Part shown: one piece after another, positions 23,311-32,788 of the stretch | How positions within the stretch are numbered: position 1 is the first letter of the stretch | Layout of the letters: each line of letters opens with the position of its first letter | NCBI GenBank assembly: GCA_016705685.1 | Contig: JADJLB010000012.1 | Span: 186,001-250,000, forward strand | DNA: 64,000 bases | DNA from: Propionivibrio sp. | Lineage (GTDB): Bacteria; Pseudomonadota; Gammaproteobacteria; Burkholderiales; Rhodocyclaceae | Direction of reading: 5' to 3' | Program-made: the position numbers and the translations under genes | The notes under the pieces: generated by a model | Told to the model about the DNA's origin: nothing | Seen by the model: only the letters and a program-made list of their open reading frames with translations | The model's database searches: none

Positions 23311-23733
23311 TCAGGGCTTCTTGCTCCAATTCCCACTGGCATCCTCAATCCACCAACCTGCGTGAAACTGGTCCTTCCACCGCTTGATCTGGGCTGCTCG
23401 GGCTACCGGTTGAGCGTCCTGCCCTCCATGTGCTTCGGCCAGCGCATAGATCAAGGAATTGCGATCCGGATTTTCCTGGTCGATCAGTTTTTCTGCAATT
23501 TGTCGCTGAACCAGGGTTAAGCGGCTGCCATCGTGCATCTTTACCATGCCATCGTAACCCAGGCCGATAACGCCCGCTTCATAGAAGCGCACCAGTCTGG
23601 ATGAACGTTGAGTCAACGCGTGCCGGGCGACCATCACCGGCGGAGTTCCAATATCCAGATTGATTTGGTCGCTTGCCGGCGCCGCCATGGCGAGTTGCGA
23701 GACAAGAATGAGCAGAAAAAGAATGTGTTTCAT
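23311..23733 (-). CDS. YdbL/DUF1318-like secreted protein
   Basis: The 140-residue protein begins with a clear signal peptide (MKHILFLLILVSQLAMA). The mature part includes RFYEAGVIGLGYDGMVKMHD and RQIAEKLIDQENPDRNSLIY, the pattern of DUF1318/YdbL proteins, where a short repeat warns of a conserved EGxVGExxDGYL-like region. YdbL homologues usually sit beside YnbE/YdbH outer-membrane transport proteins; here it lies between PCuAC and SCO genes instead. The function is not established. The family call is moderate because only the central motif is recognised. Confidence 0.65.
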   Translation of the reverse strand: MKHILFLLILVSQLAMAAPASDQINLDIGTPPVMVARHALTQRSSRLVRFYEAGVIGLGYDGMVKMHDGSRLTLVQRQIAEKLIDQENPDRNSLIYALAEAHGGQDAQPVARAAQIKRWKDQFHAGWWIEDASGNWSKKP

Positions 23734-23751
23734 GAAGAATCTCCAGAACGG

Positions 23752-24333
23752 CTATTTTCCGTCGAGCAACAATTTCAGATCGGCAGCAACATTGCCGGGG
23801 ATTTCCCCATGGCGTATCAGCAGCCTGAGTCTGCCCTGGGGGTCAAAAACATAGCTGCCGGTCGAGTGATCGATGCTGTAACTGCCTGGCATCGTACCGG
23901 GTTGCTTGCTATAGAAAACCTTGAACTCCTTAGCCAGCGCAGCCGTACTTGCTTCATCGCCCCGCAGTCCGAGAAAGCTGGGGTGAAATGCCGGAACGTA
24001 TTGTGACAGTAATTCTGCGCTGTCACGCGACGGGTCGAGGGTGACGAAGACTACCTGTACGCGGCCGGCGTCAGCGCCCAGAAGTGCGAGCACGTCTCGC
24101 AGCGAAGCGAGCGTGGTTGGGCACACATCTGGGCATTGGGTATAACCGAAGAACAGGACCACCACCTTGCCGCGAAAATCAGACAGATGGCGAAGCGTCC
24201 CGTTGTGGTCGGCAAGGGCAAAGTCTTTGCCCCAATCGGCACCCGTCACATTGGTTGATTTGAAGCCGGGCGGTTCTGCGCAACCCGCCATCAGCAAGAC
24301 ACAGCAAAGAATCAGCGTTGATAGTGGTTTCAT
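23752..24333 (-). CDS. SCO1/SenC-family lipoprotein
   Basis: This is a second SCO protein, 193 residues, with a lipoprotein signal (LLMAGC, lipidated Cys near 17). The copper motif is CPDVC in GYTQCPDVCPTTL and the distal His is in YSIDHSTG. Unlike the SCO of the oxidase operon it has no C-terminal helix and is held by lipid. It probably delivers copper to, or reduces, CuA sites. The ATG at 24333 gives a normal lipoprotein signal; the frame open to 24360 starts less well. It is 18 bases upstream of the DUF1318 gene on the same strand. Confidence 0.93.
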   Translation of the reverse strand: MKPLSTLILCCVLLMAGCAEPPGFKSTNVTGADWGKDFALADHNGTLRHLSDFRGKVVVLFFGYTQCPDVCPTTLASLRDVLALLGADAGRVQVVFVTLDPSRDSAELLSQYVPAFHPSFLGLRGDEASTAALAKEFKVFYSKQPGTMPGSYSIDHSTGSYVFDPQGRLRLLIRHGEIPGNVAADLKLLLDGK

Positions 24334-24412
24334 GATTGTCAGGATTTTAGTCTGCCTCAACGGTAACGGAAGGCCAATCGTATGTATCGGGCATGAACTT
24401 TGGGGCGTCCAA

Positions 24413-25033
24413 TCAGATGTAGTAAGCAGCGCGTGTCATGACACCTGCCACCAGACGCATGCCTGTCTTGATGTTGGCAGGCAGATCCCGCGCGCCAAGA
24501 CGAACCGCCGTAACGGCGTGAGCCATCTCATCCAGTTTCATTTGCTGGACGATCGCTCTGGACTTCACATCCTGCACTGACAACTCCGATAAATGATGAT
24601 CAAGATGTGCTTCGACCTGACGTTCAGTCTCCGCCAGAAAGCCCAGACTAACAGCATCGCCCAGTTTGCCGGCAACCGCTCCCATTGTCAGCGCCCCCAG
24701 GTACCACAGTGGATTGAGCATGCTCTTGCGTGCACCCAACTCGGCAATGCGTTGCTCGGTCCAGGCCAGGTGCTCGGTTTCCTCATCCGCCGCCTGTTCC
24801 AGCGCCCGTCGGATCTCAGGGTCGTGACAAGTCAGGGCTTGCCCCTGATAGAGCGCCTGTGCGCATACTTCCCCGACATGATTGATCCGCATCAGAGCGC
24901 CAGAATGCGACTTGTCCTGTGCAGACAAGGCAGGCTCGGCACATTCCGCCCCGGGCACTCCCCGGGTGGTCGTCGACGCCGCACAGAGGGTGCGCAACGC
25001 CTTGTCAAAACCAACAATCAATGAATCAAGCAT
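24413..25033 (-). CDS. coq7: ubiquinone biosynthesis 5-demethoxyubiquinol hydroxylase Coq7
   Basis: Coq7 hydroxylates 2-polyprenyl-3-methyl-6-methoxy-1,4-benzoquinol late in ubiquinone synthesis at the inner membrane. The 206-residue protein has the di-iron four-helix ligands: RINHVGEVCAQALY, ADEETEHLAW, ETERQVEAHLDHH and KLDEMAHA. ATG 25033 is preferred over the in-frame TTG two codons earlier. It indicates a ubiquinone-based respiratory chain, which matters for the quinol-oxidising cytochrome b fusions nearby. It is transcribed leftwards after the CNP1-like gene. Confidence 0.95.
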   Translation of the reverse strand: MLDSLIVGFDKALRTLCAASTTTRGVPGAECAEPALSAQDKSHSGALMRINHVGEVCAQALYQGQALTCHDPEIRRALEQAADEETEHLAWTEQRIAELGARKSMLNPLWYLGALTMGAVAGKLGDAVSLGFLAETERQVEAHLDHHLSELSVQDVKSRAIVQQMKLDEMAHAVTAVRLGARDLPANIKTGMRLVAGVMTRAAYYI

Positions 25034-25072
25034 GCGCAAGCCTGTCTTAAGGGATTGTCCGGAACTGAAAAA

Positions 25073-25600
25073 CTAAGGGCGTGTCGCCGCTGGCTGACCG
25101 CCGTAGCGAAGAGAACGGCGGGCATCGTCGGCATTCCTGATGGCGGGAGCGCCGATGGTGCAAAAATAGTTGCTGTAAAGCTCGACATGGTGGTTATTGG
25201 TACTCCCTTGAATCTTGACCCACTGATTGCTCCTCGCCTTCGACCATGTCTTGTCCGACCTGCCAAAGGCATAATACCTGCGTTCGGCAGTAGCACAACG
25301 CAAGCCTTCATAGCTGATGTTCTGTGCACCTGAAGAACTGACTACCACGAGCGTGTAGCGGATTACCCCATCGGGACCCACCGATAACGAATTGCTGTCG
25401 ACCAGATAGCTGACGTCGGTTACGGCGCCAACCCTGAACGCAATGAGCTTTTCTTTCTCTGGAAATGCCGGCAGTTGCACTTCAATCTCTGCCCAGGGTT
25501 TTTCTTCATACTCGTTGTCGAAGCTTTCCGCCGACAGCGAAGTGGCGAACGCTGCCATTGTCATGGCTAAACACCACCGCGCCGCCGGCAATAACTTCAT
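25073..25600 (-). CDS. CNP1-like secreted protein
   Basis: The 175-residue protein has a signal peptide (cleavage near LSAES, ~24) and a mature domain with conserved stretches EIEVQLPAFP, SSSGAQNISYEGLRCATAER and YYAFGR, which match the CNP1-like family common in Betaproteobacteria. Its function is unknown; it is presumably periplasmic. One cysteine pair (LRCA and YFCT) could form a disulfide. It lies between rppH and coq7 on the same strand, with gaps of about 40-50 bases, a neighbourhood I recall from other Rhodocyclales. Confidence 0.8.
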   Translation of the reverse strand: MKLLPAARWCLAMTMAAFATSLSAESFDNEYEEKPWAEIEVQLPAFPEKEKLIAFRVGAVTDVSYLVDSNSLSVGPDGVIRYTLVVVSSSGAQNISYEGLRCATAERRYYAFGRSDKTWSKARSNQWVKIQGSTNNHHVELYSNYFCTIGAPAIRNADDARRSLRYGGQPAATRP

Positions 25601-25648
25601 TGGTCACCGTCCAGTTGATTCAGGCCGCCGCTCATGAAAGCAACGGCA

Positions 25649-26194
25649 CTAGTTCTTTCGCTCGGCATCGACTTTGTTTTCAGCGCGATCACGCTCGCCC
25701 TCATGTCGTGAACGACGATGATCCGCGTCTATGAACCGTGAAAGCTCGTTCAACGCCTGCTCATACACCTGGCGTTTGAACTCGATGACGCCATCCAGCG
25801 AAACCCAATAGTGATTCCAGCGCCAGGCATCGAACTCGGGATGGCTGCAAGCACGCAGGGACACATCGCTGTCACGCCCTATCAGACGCAGCAAGAACCA
25901 GATCTGCTTTTGTCCTCTGTAGCTTCCACGCCATTCACGTTTTACCCAATGCATCGGCACGTCGTAACGCAGCCAGTCCTTGGTTCTGCCAAGAATACTG
26001 ATATGTTCGGGGAGCAAACCGACTTCTTCGTAGAGTTCCCGGTACATCGCCTGTTCAGGGGTTTCGCCCCGTTTGATGCCACCTTGCGGAAACTGCCATG
26101 AATGCTCGCGTATTCGCTTGCCCCAGAAAACCTCGTTCTTCGCGTTACAAAGAATGATGCCGACGTTCGGGCGATAACCTTCACGGTCGAGCAT
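25649..26194 (-). CDS. rppH: RNA pyrophosphohydrolase RppH
   Basis: RppH removes pyrophosphate from 5'-triphosphate mRNA and so starts RNase E-dependent decay. The 181-residue protein carries the Nudix box [20 protein letters not shown] followed by VGL, and the family start [16 protein letters not shown] with WQFPQGG. The C-terminal 25 residues are charged and variable, longer than the E. coli core. It is divergent from proS with about 170 bases between them, an arrangement that I recall from Betaproteobacteria. The region between shows no gene. Confidence 0.96.
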   Translation of the reverse strand: MLDREGYRPNVGIILCNAKNEVFWGKRIREHSWQFPQGGIKRGETPEQAMYRELYEEVGLLPEHISILGRTKDWLRYDVPMHWVKREWRGSYRGQKQIWFLLRLIGRDSDVSLRACSHPEFDAWRWNHYWVSLDGVIEFKRQVYEQALNELSRFIDADHRRSRHEGERDRAENKVDAERKN

Positions 26195-26362
26195 GATGTG
26201 TTCCTGCTAAATTTATTGATCGGCCTCATTCTTCCACAATTCATTGGGCTTGGAAAGTTCGCACCGGCTTGAACCTCCTGACGCCCATCAGGGCATGATG
26301 AACGTCGCACTCCACGAAGCTGTCTTGTAGAATCCCATTTTAATTTGAGAAAACCAATTCCC

Positions 26363-28093
26363 ATGCGCTCTTCGCAGTTTTTCATCTCGACACTCAAGGA
26401 AGCGCCTTCCGATGCCGAAATTGTCAGCCACAAGTTGATGTTGCGCGCCGGTCTGATAAAACGCCTGGCTGGTGGAATATACACTTGGATGCCCGTTGGC
26501 CTACGCGTGCTGCGCAAGATTGAAAATATCGTCCGTCAGGAAATGGACCGTGCCGGCGCCATCGAACTGGCGATGCCGGCCGTGCAACCCGCCGAGCTGT
26601 GGCAAGAATCCGGCCGCTGGGAAAAATATGGGCCAGAACTGTTGCGCTTGAAGGATAGACACCAGCGCGATTTCGTCATCGGCCCGACACACGAAGAAGT
26701 CATTACCGATGTCGTGCGCAAGGAAGTCAAGAGCTACCGCCAGTTGCCTTTGCATTTTTATCAGGTTCAGATGAAGTTTCGCGACGAAATCCGTCCGCGT
26801 TTTGGCGTCATGCGCGGCCGCGAGTTCCTGATGAAGGATGGCTATTCATTTCACACCAGTTTCGAGGACTTGCAACGTGAATACCGCAACATGTTCGAAA
26901 CCTATACACGAATCTTCAACCGACTGGGTTTGAAGTTTCGGGCGGTTGCCGCAGACACCGGATCGATCGGCGGCACGGGTTCGCATGAATTCCACGTGCT
27001 GGCAGATTCCGGTGAGGATGCGCTGGCCTATTGCCCCGGCTCGGACTATGCGGCCAATGTCGAATTGGCCGAAGCATTGGCTCCGCAGACGCTGCGGGGC
27101 GCCGCCAGCACAGCCATGAACAAGATCGCCACACCGAACTTGACGCGCTGTGAGGATGTCGCCGCTTTCCTGAATATTCCTGTCACCGACATGGTTAAAT
27201 CCATCGCCATCGTCTGCCATCGGCCGGATGCTGATTCTGCCCAGTTCGCGCTGATCCTGCTTAGCGGCGACCATGATCTTAACGAGGTCAAGACGCAAAA
27301 GATCGTCGGGGAATTCCGCTTTGCCCGCGACGATGAAATCGTCGATGCGCTAGGCTGCAAGCCAGGTTATATCGGACCGGTAGGCATCCAGGCCATGCCG
27401 GTTTTTACCGATCGCAGCGTGGCGGCGATGAGCAACTTCGTTTGCGGTGCCAACGAAGCCGGTTTCCATTTGACTGGTGTCAACTTTGGCCGCGACCTGC
27501 CGGAACCCGTGACCATAGCGGATCTGCGCAATGTAACCCGTGGTGATCCTTCGCCTGACGGCAGGGGAAAACTGGAGCTCTGTCGCGGCATTGAAGTGGG
27601 CCACATTTTCCAGTTGCGGACAAAATATGCCGAAGCACTCAAATGCGCTTTTCTGGACGAAAGCGGTCAGAGCCGGATCATGGAAATGGGATGTTACGGC
27701 ATTGGTGTCTCGCGCATTGTCGGCGCGGCCATCGAACAGAATCACGATGATCGAGGCATCCACTTTCCGCCCGCAATCGCCCCCTTCGAGGTGTGCATCA
27801 TTCCAATGGGCTACAACAAGAGTCCAGCCGTAAAAGCAGCAACCGATGCGCTTTATGCCGACCTCCGGGCAAGCGCGATCGATGTGCTGCTCGACGATCG
27901 AAACGAGCGCCCTGGCGTGCTGTTCGCGGAAACCGAGTTGATTGGCATACCGCATCGTGTCGTCGTCGGCGATCGTGGCTTGGCGGACAATAAACTGGAA
28001 TACAAAGGTCGCACCGATGCCGAAGCGACGATGGTTCCCCGCACTGAAATCCTGGCGTTCCTGAAAGCCCGATTGTGTCGCGAATCGCTCTAG
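26363..28093 (+). CDS. proS: prolyl-tRNA synthetase, bacterial type
   Basis: The 576-residue class II synthetase charges tRNA-Pro. Motif 2 reads [20 protein letters not shown], motif 3 lies in [11 protein letters not shown], and [12 protein letters not shown] is present. The YbaK-like editing insertion (about residues 230-385) is present, as in the long bacterial type that hydrolyses Ala-tRNA-Pro. The ATG at 26363 is chosen over a TTG at 26345 because [19 protein letters not shown] is the family start. The end overlaps the lytic transglycosylase gene by 19 bases. Confidence 0.98.
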   Translation: MRSSQFFISTLKEAPSDAEIVSHKLMLRAGLIKRLAGGIYTWMPVGLRVLRKIENIVRQEMDRAGAIELAMPAVQPAELWQESGRWEKYGPELLRLKDRHQRDFVIGPTHEEVITDVVRKEVKSYRQLPLHFYQVQMKFRDEIRPRFGVMRGREFLMKDGYSFHTSFEDLQREYRNMFETYTRIFNRLGLKFRAVAADTGSIGGTGSHEFHVLADSGEDALAYCPGSDYAANVELAEALAPQTLRGAASTAMNKIATPNLTRCEDVAAFLNIPVTDMVKSIAIVCHRPDADSAQFALILLSGDHDLNEVKTQKIVGEFRFARDDEIVDALGCKPGYIGPVGIQAMPVFTDRSVAAMSNFVCGANEAGFHLTGVNFGRDLPEPVTIADLRNVTRGDPSPDGRGKLELCRGIEVGHIFQLRTKYAEALKCAFLDESGQSRIMEMGCYGIGVSRIVGAAIEQNHDDRGIHFPPAIAPFEVCIIPMGYNKSPAVKAATDALYADLRASAIDVLLDDRNERPGVLFAETELIGIPHRVVVGDRGLADNKLEYKGRTDAEATMVPRTEILAFLKARLCRESL

Positions 28094-28773
28094 TCCTGGC
28101 GCTGTTACTTTCGTTCAATGTGCTTGCCGGTGCGCAAAAGTACGAGCCCTTGTCGGCCAGCGTTCAAGCCGCACTGTCGCACACGATTTCCGACCAGGCG
28201 CCGCCGCGAAGTTCATTTCTCGACTCCATGGACGCCATTGACTGGCTGTCCGAGATGTCTCGGCGGCTGGAAAAACGCATCGTCAATCGAGAAAGCCGGC
28301 TGGAATTTTTACGCGCCGTGCATTACGAAGCCACCCGTGCCGGACTCGACCCGCAACTTGTTCTCGGTCTGATCCAGGTCGAAAGCGGTTTCAAGAAATA
28401 CGCCGTCTCGTCCGCAGGTGCTCGGGGGTTCATGCAGGTCATGCCCTTCTGGGTCAGGCTGATCGGCCGCAACGATGACAACCTGTTTCACCTACGAACC
28501 AATCTGCGCTACGGCTGCACCATCCTGCGCCACTATCTGGATATCGAACAAGGCGATCTCTATCGGGCACTCGGTCGCTACAACGGCAGCCTGGGGCAAG
28601 CCGAATACCCTAATCTTGTTCGCGGCGCCTGGCTCAAGCAGTGGGCTTATTCCAGAGACAAGGCGCGCATCAGCGCATTCCAGGCAACATCCCCTTCATT
28701 CCACGCATCAGCTTGGCCATACCACCGCTGGAGAATTGCTTCATCATTTTCTGCGTTTGCTCAAATTGCTTGA
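28075..28773 (+). CDS. SLT-domain lytic transglycosylase
   Basis: The 232-residue protein has a signal peptide (~1-19) and a soluble lytic transglycosylase domain. The catalytic Glu is in [20 protein letters not shown], followed by FMQVMP and the late motif RYNGSLG. It cleaves peptidoglycan glycan strands in the periplasm. The GTG start at 28075 lies inside proS. The last ~34 residues are encoded antisense to the 3' end of ffh, giving a 104-base convergent overlap; they look unlike the family and may come from loss of an earlier stop. The catalytic part is intact. Confidence 0.9.
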   Translation: MSRIALVLALLLSFNVLAGAQKYEPLSASVQAALSHTISDQAPPRSSFLDSMDAIDWLSEMSRRLEKRIVNRESRLEFLRAVHYEATRAGLDPQLVLGLIQVESGFKKYAVSSAGARGFMQVMPFWVRLIGRNDDNLFHLRTNLRYGCTILRHYLDIEQGDLYRALGRYNGSLGQAEYPNLVRGAWLKQWAYSRDKARISAFQATSPSFHASAWPYHRWRIASSFSAFAQIA

Positions 28774-30025
28774 GCAGACGATTGACTTCCTGCACCTGGA
28801 CGCCAGCACCGACAGCAATTCGGCGCTTGCGTGACGCCTTGAGCAACTCGGGCCTGTTACGCTCGGTCGGTGTCATCGAATTGATAATGCCTTCGATTCG
28901 ACCAATCGCCTTTTCTTCGCTGCCTGCCGGCATCTGACTTGCGGCTTGGGCGAATTGCGCCGGCAACTTTTCCATCATCGATGAAAGCCCGCCCATCTTG
29001 CGCATTTGGCCAATCTGTTCCTTGAAATCGTTAAGATCAAAACCTTTTCCCGATTTAAGCTTCCTGGCAAATTCAACGGCCTTCTGCTCGTCTATCCCCT
29101 TCTTCGCCTCTTCGATCAACGACAGCACATCGCCCATACCGAGAATACGCGATGCCATGCGTTCGGGATGAAACGCCTCCAGTCCGGTCAGTTTTTCGCC
29201 GACGCCGGCATATTTGATCGGGCGTCCGGTCACATGGCGCACCGAGAGCGCTGCGCCACCTCGCGCATCCCCGTCCAGCTTGGTGAGAATGACGCCCGTG
29301 AGTGGCAAAGCTTCGCCAAACGCCTTGGCCGTGTTGATCGCATCCTGCCCCATCATCGCGTCAACGACAAACAGCGTTTCTATCGGTCCAATCGCCGCGT
29401 GAAGTTCGGCAATCTCCTTCATCATCGACTCATCGATCGCCAGACGACCGGCGGTATCGACCAGCAATACGTCGTGGTAGTGACGTCTTGCCCAATCGAC
29501 GGCGTTACGGGCAATATCGACCGGCTTATCGGTAGGGAGCGAAGGGAAAAAATCAACACCAGCTTGCTCGGCCACGGTCTGCAATTGCGCAATGGCCGCC
29601 GGACGGTAGATGTCGCAGGAAACAACCAGCACTTTTTTCTTTTGCGTTTCCCGCAGCAGCTTGGCGAGTTTACCGACGGTGGTGGTTTTCCCCGCACCCT
29701 GCAAACCCGCCATAAGAACAACCGCTGGCGGCTGGGTCGCCAGATTAAGCCCGCTGTGCGCATCGCCCATGAGCAGGGTCAACTCACGATGGACCACGCC
29801 GATCAAGGCCTGACCGGGGCTTAAAGAACCAATTACGTCCTCTCCAACCGCCTTTTCCTTGACCGAGGCGATCAAGGCCTTGATGGCCGGCAGCGCTACG
29901 TCGGCCTCAAGCAGAGCGAGACGAACCTCGCGCAAGGCTTCGGCAATATTGGCTTCGGTGAGGCGCGCTTCGCCACGCAGCGTCTTCATGACGCGGGAGA
30001 GTCTTTGAGTCAGGTTGTCGAGCAT
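28670..30025 (-). CDS. ffh: signal recognition particle protein Ffh
   Basis: Ffh binds signal sequences of nascent membrane proteins and the 4.5S RNA, and docks with FtsY. The 451-residue protein has the N domain (LRGEARLTEANIAEALREVR), the G domain with GLQGAGKTTT, DTAGRL and TKLDGDARGG, and the Met-rich M domain ending in [14 protein letters not shown]. The length is normal. Its 3' end overlaps the convergent transglycosylase gene by 104 bases. Its start faces ypjD across 30 bases, so their promoters must lie in coding sequence or overlap. Confidence 0.98.
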   Translation of the reverse strand: MLDNLTQRLSRVMKTLRGEARLTEANIAEALREVRLALLEADVALPAIKALIASVKEKAVGEDVIGSLSPGQALIGVVHRELTLLMGDAHSGLNLATQPPAVVLMAGLQGAGKTTTVGKLAKLLRETQKKKVLVVSCDIYRPAAIAQLQTVAEQAGVDFFPSLPTDKPVDIARNAVDWARRHYHDVLLVDTAGRLAIDESMMKEIAELHAAIGPIETLFVVDAMMGQDAINTAKAFGEALPLTGVILTKLDGDARGGAALSVRHVTGRPIKYAGVGEKLTGLEAFHPERMASRILGMGDVLSLIEEAKKGIDEQKAVEFARKLKSGKGFDLNDFKEQIGQMRKMGGLSSMMEKLPAQFAQAASQMPAGSEEKAIGRIEGIINSMTPTERNRPELLKASRKRRIAVGAGVQVQEVNRLLKQFEQTQKMMKQFSSGGMAKLMRGMKGMLPGMR

Positions 30026-30055
30026 CTGGCTTCCAGCTTGGTGTAGACTTCAGGG

Positions 30056-30895
30056 ATGCTGGACATTCTACTGCACCTTTGGTTTCCCGTTGCTTCGTCC
30101 CTGCTTTATGCCGCATTGGGATTACACTTCTGGCATACGCGCTGGCGTGAGGCCGACACGACCACCGATCTCCTGCCCATGCAGCGATGGGAACGCATGG
30201 CCATCGGCGTAACCTTGTCTTTTCAGGGCGTTGGCCTGTACGCTGAATTGTTCGGCGCCGGAGACATGCGTTTCTCGTTCAGCCTCGCGCTCTCGCTAAT
30301 GCTCTGGATTGCTGTCTTCATCTACTGGCTGGAAAGCTTCCACTCACGCATGGACGGACTGCAACCGATGGTGCTTCCGCTGGCGGCGCTGTGTGCTTCT
30401 CTTCCCGTCCTGTTTCCGCAAGCACGAGTCATTGCACACGCCGACGCCTGGGGATTCAAACTTCATTTTCTGACCGCCATGCTGGCCTATAGCCTCTTCA
30501 CCCTGTCGGCGATTCACGCCGTATTCATGGGTTTTGTTGAACGGAAGCTGCATCACGGAAAACTCAATAAGCAACTTGCCAGTCTCCCGCCGATCCTGAT
30601 GATGGAAGCGCTGCTCTTCCGCATGATTGCCGTTGCCTTTGCTTTGCTCACCATTGCGCTGGTTAGCGGATTGGCATTTTCTGAAGCGATTTTTGGCAAA
30701 GCCATGGCGCTCGACCATAAAACCCTGTTTGCTTTTACCTCGTGGGCGATTTTTGCCGCGCTGTTGATCGGACGACACACGTACGGATGGCGGGGCCGGA
30801 TAGCGTTGCGCTGGACCCTGGCCGGCTTTCTTGCTTTACTGCTGGCCTATATCGGCAGTCGGTTTGTCTCGGAAGTGTTGCTTGGCCGTATTTAG
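30056..30895 (+). CDS. ypjD: CcsA/YpjD-family inner membrane protein
   Basis: The 279-residue protein has eight predicted membrane helices and the CcsA/HemX-like pattern, including LHFLTAMLAYSLFTLSAIHA and LDHKTLFAFTSWAIF with conserved histidines. YpjD proteins belong to the cytochrome c assembly superfamily but their precise role is not settled. It is divergent from ffh, an association widely conserved in proteobacteria, and precedes the pilBCD genes by about 155 bases in which no other gene is seen. Confidence 0.88.
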   Translation: MLDILLHLWFPVASSLLYAALGLHFWHTRWREADTTTDLLPMQRWERMAIGVTLSFQGVGLYAELFGAGDMRFSFSLALSLMLWIAVFIYWLESFHSRMDGLQPMVLPLAALCASLPVLFPQARVIAHADAWGFKLHFLTAMLAYSLFTLSAIHAVFMGFVERKLHHGKLNKQLASLPPILMMEALLFRMIAVAFALLTIALVSGLAFSEAIFGKAMALDHKTLFAFTSWAIFAALLIGRHTYGWRGRIALRWTLAGFLALLLAYIGSRFVSEVLLGRI

Positions 30896-31051
30896 CCTGG
30901 CCAAAACCGACGATTCCCGCGTTCTAATGCCAACGCAATGAGCATCGCTTCTTTACAAACGAGCCGACACCATGCATCATCACCGCGATGTTCCCTGTAC
31001 AGCCGTTACAGCCTTGATTCTTTGACGTAAGCAGGTGTCGTTTAGACAACT

Positions 31052-32767
31052 ATGGCAGCAAATCCGCAACAGTCGTCGCTTAGCGGTCTCGCTCGAGCAC
31101 TCGTCCAAGCCGGCCGAATCAAGGAAGCCGAAGCCGAGCATTTCTTGACGCAGGCCGCCGCCACTAAAAGCACGTTCATCGAACAACTGGTTAGCGCCAA
31201 GAAAGCCAGCGCTGCCGATATCGCTCGCTTTGCCGCCGACACGTTTGGCTACCCGCTGCTTGACCTTGGCGCCTTCGACGACGTTCATATTCTGAAGAGC
31301 GCGATTGATCGCAAGCTGATCGCCACTCACCGCGTCATCCCCTTACACAAACGTGGCAACCGGCTGTCCGTCGCCATTTCCGACCCGACCAATCTGCGTG
31401 CACTCGACGAAATTCGCTTCCAGACGGGAATGGCCGTCGACCCGGTGATCGTCGAAGACACGCAACTCGCCCCGCTGGTTGCCAAGCTCTCGGAATCGGC
31501 CGAGGAAACCCTCAAGAATCTGGCCGATGAAGACATCAATCTTGAGTTTACCGACGAAGACAGCCAGGAAAAATCCGATGAAGCTTCGGCACTCGAAGTC
31601 GATGATGCGCCGGTTGTCAAATTCATCCAGAAAATGCTGCTCGACGCCATCAATGACGGCGCGTCGGATATTCACTTCGAACCCTACGAAAAGAGCTACC
31701 GGATCCGTTTCCGTACGGACGGCATCCTGCGCGAAATCGCCTCGCCCCCCTTGGTCATCAAGGAAAAGATCGCCTCGCGCATCAAGGTAATTTCGCGACT
31801 CAACATCGCCGAAAAACGTGTCCCACAAGATGGCCGCATGCGCCTCGTCCTGTCCAAGAGCCGGGCAATCGACTTCCGGGTCAGCACGCTGCCAACGATG
31901 TACGGGGAAAAGATTGTTCTGCGGATTCTCGACCCGAGCAGCGCAACCTTGGGTATTGACGCCCTGGGTTACGAACCGGAACAGAAAGCCGTGCTGCTCG
32001 ACGCCATTCAGCGCCCCTACGGCATGGTTCTGGTCACCGGACCAACCGGCTCAGGCAAGACCGTTTCGCTGTACACCTGCCTCAACATATTGAACAAACC
32101 GGGCATCAATATTTCCACGGCCGAAGACCCGGCGGAAATTCCCCTGCCGGGTATCAACCAGGTCAATATCGACGACCGCCAGGGACTGACCTTCCCGGTT
32201 GCGCTCAAGGCCTTCCTGCGGCAAGATCCCGACATCATCATGGTCGGCGAAATCCGCGACCTTGAAACCGCAGAAATCTCGATCAAAGCCGCGCAGACGG
32301 GACACATGGTCCTATCCACTCTGCATACGAATGACGCCCCGTCGACGCTGACCCGCCTGATGAACATGGGCGTCCCGACCTTCAATATCGCGTCAAGCAT
32401 TCTGCTGATTACCGCTCAGCGGCTGGTTCGCCGCTTGTGCACCTGCAAGAAGCCCCTCGACACGCCGATGGAGACTTTGCTTAATGCCGGCTTCACCGAA
32501 TCAGACCTCGACGGCAGCTGGGTTCTTTACGGACCGGCAGAATGCGAGCGCTGCAAAGGCACCGGCTACAAGGGACGCGTAGGCCTCTACCAGGTCATGC
32601 CCGTTACCGAAGCGATACAGCGCATCATCATGGCCAGTGGAACATCGCTGGATATCGCCATACAGGCCCAGAAAGAAGGGGTCAACGATTTGCGCCGCTC
32701 CGGCCTGATGAAGGTCATGCAGGGGCTCACCTCGCTGGATGAGGTTCTGGGAAGCACCAACGTCTAA
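31052..32767 (+). CDS. pilB: type IV pilus assembly ATPase PilB
   Basis: PilB powers pilus extension at the cytoplasmic face. The 571-residue protein has the N-terminal MshEN-type domain (~10-150), then the GspE/PilB ATPase with Walker A GPTGSGKT, the Asp box STAEDPAEIP, Walker B in VGEIRDLETAE, and the zinc-binding pairs CTC and CERC near the C-terminus. It heads pilB-pilC-pilD. The ribosome site before ATG 31052 is weak. Confidence 0.97.
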   Translation: MAANPQQSSLSGLARALVQAGRIKEAEAEHFLTQAAATKSTFIEQLVSAKKASAADIARFAADTFGYPLLDLGAFDDVHILKSAIDRKLIATHRVIPLHKRGNRLSVAISDPTNLRALDEIRFQTGMAVDPVIVEDTQLAPLVAKLSESAEETLKNLADEDINLEFTDEDSQEKSDEASALEVDDAPVVKFIQKMLLDAINDGASDIHFEPYEKSYRIRFRTDGILREIASPPLVIKEKIASRIKVISRLNIAEKRVPQDGRMRLVLSKSRAIDFRVSTLPTMYGEKIVLRILDPSSATLGIDALGYEPEQKAVLLDAIQRPYGMVLVTGPTGSGKTVSLYTCLNILNKPGINISTAEDPAEIPLPGINQVNIDDRQGLTFPVALKAFLRQDPDIIMVGEIRDLETAEISIKAAQTGHMVLSTLHTNDAPSTLTRLMNMGVPTFNIASSILLITAQRLVRRLCTCKKPLDTPMETLLNAGFTESDLDGSWVLYGPAECERCKGTGYKGRVGLYQVMPVTEAIQRIIMASGTSLDIAIQAQKEGVNDLRRSGLMKVMQGLTSLDEVLGSTNV

Positions 32768-32788
32768 AGAATAACGAAAGGGGACAGC

